A stretch of DNA of 64,000 nt from Hysterium pulicare CBS 123377 (lineage: Eukaryota > Ascomycota > Dothideomycetes > Hysteriales > Hysteriaceae), in the NCBI GenBank assembly GCA_000467715.1, contig AJFK01000685.1:29825-93824 (forward strand). Reading direction: 5' to 3'. A program made the position numbers and the translations under genes. Positions 59,069 through 64,000 of the stretch are shown in pieces; position 1 is the stretch's first letter, and each line of letters begins with the position of its first letter. A model generated the notes under the pieces. It did no database searches. It was given only the letters and a program-made list of their open reading frames with translations, and was not told the origin of the DNA.

Positions 59069-60815
59069 ATGGTACAGGTGGATCTCAGCGATGAGGCGGA
59101 AGAGCCTCCTTTGCCCCGGGCACGGTTGATTCCTTTAGGACTTACGCTGCCTTTCCCGAATCCCGATGCTCGACCTGCGCTTCCTCAGCGCGACGGGGCG
59201 GTCTCAGTTATTCACTACCGCAATAGACCTCGAAATGCTCATCAGTCTCCACTGTGCTCGCTCAGGGCTTCCAACCATCATGGAATACGGGGACTCGGGC
59301 TGACATCTTGGCTCGTTTGACGAAGTCAGTTCGTGATTCTGGTATCAATGTTACTCTGCGCCAAGCAAGTTCATGGGTCCAGACTCCGAGGGTACTCTCA
59401 CGAGATGAGAGTATGACACCGCAAACTATCCTCCTGCCTCTGTGCATGCAGAGCCGGCCACCATCGCACTGGCCAAAGTGGACTCTCATCTCGACGTCTA
59501 CCAAGTCGGATGTCCCACCTACTCATAAAATGAGAGAGCTCCGCGAGTACGCATCTTCAAGCGTTTACTCCAACATATATAGCTTCAGGGCCGCCACACC
59601 GGACACACCAATGTCGTCACAATACATTGTCATTGACAGTACCAAGCCAGTTGATGCAGCTATTCCCATCCTACGCGATGTACAAGCTGCTGGACCATTC
59701 TACCCAGTTGATCCGCATCAAGCGGAGGAGGCGCTATGATCGAGTCAGTGAGAATCACTCCTGACATGGCATAGCACATGATCTCCATCAACCTCCACTC
59801 TGGGAAATCCTCACAACTGGAAAATTGTCACTCATCAATGGACGACTTGAGCTGGACGACTTGAGCTGTACAACCGTGTTCTCGCACCGCCACACCGGAG
59901 TCTTTCACGACCTCCAGTGGCGTGTCCATCCATGTTGGCTTCATAAGCCATGGAGCTCTCTCATACTCCCAATCCGCAGATGCACTTCGATCATTGGACA
60001 CGTAGAAAAGTCGCATCTCATCCCACGCCGCTTCTAGACTTGGGGGACGCCTCAGGTTTAGAACGCCGTGTGAGATGAGGCAGGCAGTGCGAAGGGGACG
60101 CCCCGATCACAGCCTGCGCGACCCTTCTCATCTACACCCTCAGGGTCTAGAGTTCTTCGAAGGGGATGGCTTCATCCTGCATCCGCAGATTGGCGAATCT
60201 TTGTCTTCCCAGCCAAGCCCTACTTGTGCCTTCAAGGGAGACAAACTCCACAACCAAACCTCGAGCAGATCCGTTCCACGAACGGCTACTTAAACAACAA
60301 CCAAAGAGTCTTATCCCCACTCACCCGGCCGCTGTCTAGTTCTGCTATTTCGGGATCGAGCCTCTGCTCTCCCGTCATAAAAGCATGATACTGGGTGGCC
60401 GGCGCGACGGGGAGCTTGCTTGGCAAGTCATGGACTCGATGGAAGAGGGTGATATTCGAAGCCTGGAGGATTACCTACCGGGGTACGATGAGCTCCGCTC
60501 GACTTCTTTTTTCCACATTGCATGTCATGAGGTGTTGGATGTGGCTATGCCGATCTCGCCTGTGATGCTGTGGTTTAGCCTATATGGCTTGATATATATT
60601 GGCGCGCTTGTAGACACATTCGCGTTGCAACTTTTCCAGACTACCGTCGCTACTCGTGGCGCGGTAGTATTGGAATATATGTTGTGCATGCATTGCAATG
60701 TCGGTCAGCGAGCAACAGCTGCCTTGGACCCTACCTGCAAATACTGCACATGCTGTCCCACTTGGACTCCGCTCCTCGATGGCCGATATCTATCAGTCAC
60801 CCTACGTTCCTAACG
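59069..60815 (+). pseudogene. decayed fourth BTB gene with Cys module
   Basis: Fragments of one gene lie in different frames. 59409-59525 encodes EYDTANYPP...PATIALAKVDSHLDVYQVGC, which aligns with the BTB protein 3 segment ending ...TQIALAQVDFQLRVHQVAC before a TAA. An ATG at 59069 has a TATA motif upstream. Near the far end, 60681-60770 encodes C-M-H-C...C-K-Y-C-T-C-C-P, a Cys module like those of genes 2 and 3 (C-x2-C-x16-C-x-C-C-P). Between them are only short frames with stops and frame changes. Order, strand and spacing match a BTB-plus-module gene in advanced decay. Assignment of the middle part is inference. Confidence 0.65.
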
Positions 60816-61363
60816 GTTCGAATGCTGCTCAGCAGTATATGGAGCTGCTCTTGGTGATCACTACTACTCGTAGTGACGCTGGACAATAGCACCAGCACTG
60901 GAGATGGTAGATATGTTTGTATATAGAGAATCAAAAAATGTTGATTAAAAAGTTCTTTTGAATTCGTGACGATGGCAACTGATGGAGGCATATGTTGGTT
61001 GGAAGCCGTGATTCCTTGACGAAGGATATGAGGTGGTTGATACCTATAGCCCTTCATCACTGTTTGCTGCTGGTGTATGCTTATAGGACTAGAATACGCC
61101 CATAGCATAAAGATGATCGGTGACCTTATTCGTATTGACAGAGCTAATACAAGCTTCAACAGTTAATCGATGGAATGAATCCACATGCACGAACATATTC
61201 TCCAAGACCCACAAATATGAATGTTCACATTCAGCATTCAGCATTTCGCATTTCGCATTTTGCGTTTATCGTGATTTCAATGTTCTTACTTTCGACACTG
61301 ACGACCTTCACAAACTTTTAATTCAACCCCCTTCATCCATCACCTCACTCCTCCCAGACCCTT
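60816..61363. other. convergent spacer with short tandem repeat
   Basis: This is the 3' flank of DBP9 and of the decayed BTB gene. Apart from the tandem repeat at 61228-61263 nothing is seen. Confidence 0.6.
61228..61263. repeat. 7-bp tandem repeat (CATTCAG / CATTTCG)
   Basis: Five head-to-tail units drift from CATTCAG to CATTTCG to CATTTTG. It is non-coding. Confidence 0.75.
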
Positions 61364-63510
61364 CTACTTCTTCCCCTTTCCCCTAGCATTAAAGGTCTTC
61401 AACGGATCCACCTTCCCCCCTTTTCCCCTAACAACCTTCTTCCCCTTTCCCTTCGCCTTGTTCAGCGCTCTGTTCCTCCTTATCTTATTTCCCTTCCTCT
61501 CGTCCTTCTGGAAACCAACAAAGCCGATATCATCAGCCATCGCTTTCTTGCTACCACCTGGTAAGAGGTAGTCTGGTACGTGCTTGAGATGAGGTTGGAT
61601 GCGTGCGGAGCGGAGTTCGCCGTCGTGGCGGAGGTGAGCTAGGTCGGACGGGTTTTCGGCGAACTGCAGGGGAAAGTTAGTGGGAGTGAGACATAGATGA
61701 GTTTTGGGGCTGTGCTTACGTAGCGAGTGAGCTTTTGGGATTTGAGGAGTTCTTGGCGGAGTTCGCGGATCCGAGCTTCTCGAACGGCGATGCGGGTTAC
61801 CGCGCGTAGGGCATCAGCTGGGAGGTGTCAGTATTTTACTTTTTATGACAATGTCTCACGGAAGGAGGCATATCCAAACTTACCAAATCGATATCTCATT
61901 GGCTCCAAAAGCTTCATGTTCAAATCATACGGCTCGATCGTCTGCCCTTCCTTCTGGTGCTTTCCAATTTTAGCCAGCACCTCTTCGTCATTTTCGCAAC
62001 CCGGAAAACTTGTCGGTTTGTGCTTCCGAAATTGTCCTTTGGGAATTACGAAGGATATAGCCGTGCCAGTTTTTCCTGCACGGGCTGTACGCCCTATGCG
62101 GTGGAAATAAGACTTGTAGGTTAACGGCATATCGAAGTTCAGCACGCATGCTACATTGATAAAGTCAATGCCGCGTGAGACGCCGGAATCCTGGTCTTTT
62201 TTCGGTCCTTTTCGCTTCTTCTTCGGAGGTTCAGATGGCTCTTTCTCGTTGATTTGGACGCTATTCGCGCCCGAAGTCGTCGAGATAGGTTCATCACTTT
62301 TCGAATGACCGTCTTTCTCTTCTGTCTCTGCATCTCCCTCGGCCTTTTTCTTTTTACCCTCCATTCCCAAGACTTCATTTTCGTCCGATGCGATCAGAAT
62401 GTCGTAGACGTTTTTGTTGAATTCCTCGACTATGTGAAGCCTCGAAGCGAGTGGTAGCTCGGAGTTAAGGACAATGCTCCTGATGCCAAATTGTTCTAAG
62501 AAGAGTTTTACTCGGTATGACCTGTCCACGTCTCCAACGAATATGATTATCTTTCCCTTGATCAACTTGAGGAGGAACATAGATTGGATTATCAAGAATT
62601 TCTCATCTTCAGAACACCGAATCACAAATTGTTTGACCTTCTGGGTATCCTTCTCTTCCTCATCTAGCGCTAGTATGACGGGATCTCGGCAGAAGAGTCC
62701 TTTCAGGGTTTCGAGTTCGGTGCTCAGCGTCGCGCTCATAAGACTACCATTCATTAGCAAAGTCCTTAGAAATCATTGGCCGTCACTTACAAGATCTGCA
62801 CACCTTTGGGAATTGATTCAGCTATTATATCCAGATCTTCTTGAAACCCGTACGACATAACCAAGTCCCCTTCATCTATGACAAGGTGGTGGAGATTGCT
62901 CAGTGACAGCGCTCCATTGTTCACATTGGTAGCCGCGCGGGCCGGTGTCGCAACAACGATGTCGGGAGAATTTGCCAATCGCGCTCGCTGGACCGCATCT
63001 GCTTCTTTCCCTGCAAGGTTCTCAACCCGTATGCCCTCTGTGTATGCCGATAGTCTCTGCGTGAGTTTCGTCACTTGTAATGCCAGCTCCTTCGTTGGTA
63101 CCAATATCAGAGCGGAGGTTTCGTTTTCGTGTGGCGACTTCCGACGGATGATACTTTCGAGGATTGGGAGGAGATATGCGGCTGTTTTACCAGTGCCTGT
63201 GCCGGATCGCGCTGGGAGAAGTTAGAGCTGTGAGGGATATTTTCGATTTTCAGGTCTGACCTAGAATATCCTTTCCTTCAAGCTGCAAGTCATTTTAGCA
63301 TTTATAAATCAAGCAGTCAGAACTGGAGGAACGCACTGCTAAAGGAATTGCTTTCGCCTGAACGGGTGTTGGCTTCGACCAGCGCTCCTTCACGAGTCCC
63401 TGTTTCAAGCGGGCATCTAGTCCGAAGCTGTCAAAGGTGGATTCAGTTTTCGGGGCGCCTTTCGAGGATACAATCTCTGGAACATCGTGCTCATTGAGTT
63501 TTCTCTTCAT
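61364..63510 (-). CDS. DBP9: DEAD-box ATP-dependent RNA helicase Dbp9 (DDX56 family)
   Basis: Six exons read from 63510 (63337-63510, 63261-63282, 62791-63211, 61884-62743, 61720-61817, 61364-61663) give 624 residues. Motifs in order are STFDSFGLD and KPTPVQ (Q motif), [10 protein letters not shown] (I, about residue 66), VPTKELALQ (Ia), VVATPAR (Ib), V-I-D-E-G-D (II, about 178), LMSATLS (III), [10 protein letters not shown] region (IV/V, with a long Lys/Glu insert typical of Dbp9) and [10 protein letters not shown] (VI). The basic tail ([14 protein letters not shown]) fits a nucleolar protein. Dbp9 acts in 60S ribosome assembly. Motif II reads D-E-G-D rather than D-E-A-D. Exon 2 is only 22 nt. 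The stop is TAG at 61364-61366. Confidence 0.95.
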
Positions 63511-64000
63511 GGTTTTAAGCGTAAGGTTGCCGCTGCCTTTCGAGGTATTGGTTCCTATGATATTAAAAATCAGAGTCGTTTAACTTTTTTCGCCAAGAGT
63601 TCGAAGCCAATTTCCTTAGTAAGCAAACCCCACATTTCAGACTGAGTTCACTACGGCCTACATATTTATTTCAGGACTTATGCGCAGCTTGGGTAGATCG
63701 CATCGCATGGGCGACGTTTGCTAATCAATGCTATCGATGAGAATGATGTATTCAACTCTGCTTTTCACCCGGCTTGTTGTCAATCACGACTGGTTAGTCA
63801 TTTCCCTTCCAAGGTTCCCCCTTCAATTGCGTGCAATTCTTCTCCTTCAATTTCTTCCAGAGTTCAACAATCAATTTTTGTGAGTTTGCTAGTTACATTC
63901 AGATTGGACTGCGTATAAACTTTACGTATAATTAAGTTGGGATTGACCGAAAAGCGGAGAGTGAGAAAAGAACCAACGAGAACTCAACGCAAAATCAAAG
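63511..64000. promoter_or_regulatory. DBP9 upstream region to window edge
   Basis: This holds the 5' UTR and promoter of the minus-strand DBP9. No other gene is seen before the edge. Confidence 0.5.

Noticed and set aside
1-64000. CRISPR arrays, prokaryotic defence islands or operons
   Set aside because: There are no regularly spaced repeats, and the gene structure is clearly eukaryotic with spliceosomal introns.

Overview
The window is nuclear DNA of a filamentous ascomycete (Pezizomycotina; Leotiomycetes is my best guess, not proven). The evidence is many short GT-AG introns of about 50-100 nt, gene families typical of these fungi (HET, NACHT-type NLR, ULD_2 ubiquitin-like proteins, BTB, RTA1, AA9 LPMO), and housekeeping orthologues with fungal architecture. 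No rRNA, tRNA, CRISPR array or prokaryote-style operon was found.

Layout. 1-374: 3' end of a GFA/CENP-V-fold enzyme. 618-4116: a broken helical-domain/ULD_2 gene on the minus strand. 5692-6754: a secreted AA9 LPMO. 7231-8652: an F-box gene; 10398-10916: an F-box remnant. 11903-12940: an aldo-keto reductase of the D-arabinose dehydrogenase type. 13236-15197: a HET-domain gene with an internal stop. 15825-21379: a housekeeping block of CDC37, RTT103 and WBP1. 22649-23873: an APH-type phosphotransferase with a frameshift. 24954-26065: an RTA1-type membrane protein. 26433-26777: a small unknown protein. 27592-29472: a 626-residue acidic unknown protein. 29980-32929: an intact NACHT NLR. 33573-33775: a MITE. 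35228-37028: a secreted protein with a Gly/Ala-rich hydrophobic stretch and a frameshift. 39282-41336: a conserved low-complexity protein. 42742-43506: TIM17. 45062-47126: a CTI6-like PHD protein. 48136-49827: a catalase. 51006-60815: a BTB cluster of three genes plus a decayed fourth. 61364-63510: the DEAD-box helicase DBP9.

The region alternates conserved single-copy genes with a dispensable compartment of self/non-self recognition, F-box, BTB and secreted-protein genes. Every stop codon or frameshift I found lies in that dispensable compartment. The seven clearest housekeeping genes (CDC37, RTT103, WBP1, TIM17, CTI6, catalase, DBP9; about 10 kb of coding sequence) read cleanly through all their introns. 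This looks like gene decay, although consensus errors in homopolymers cannot be excluded for three of the lesions.

The most unusual content is the BTB cluster. Two adjacent genes join an N-terminal BTB fold to three tandem copies of a Cys module, C-x2-C-x(17-20)-C-x-C-C-(P), that I cannot assign to a named domain. A third, decayed copy downstream still shows the BTB core and one Cys module.
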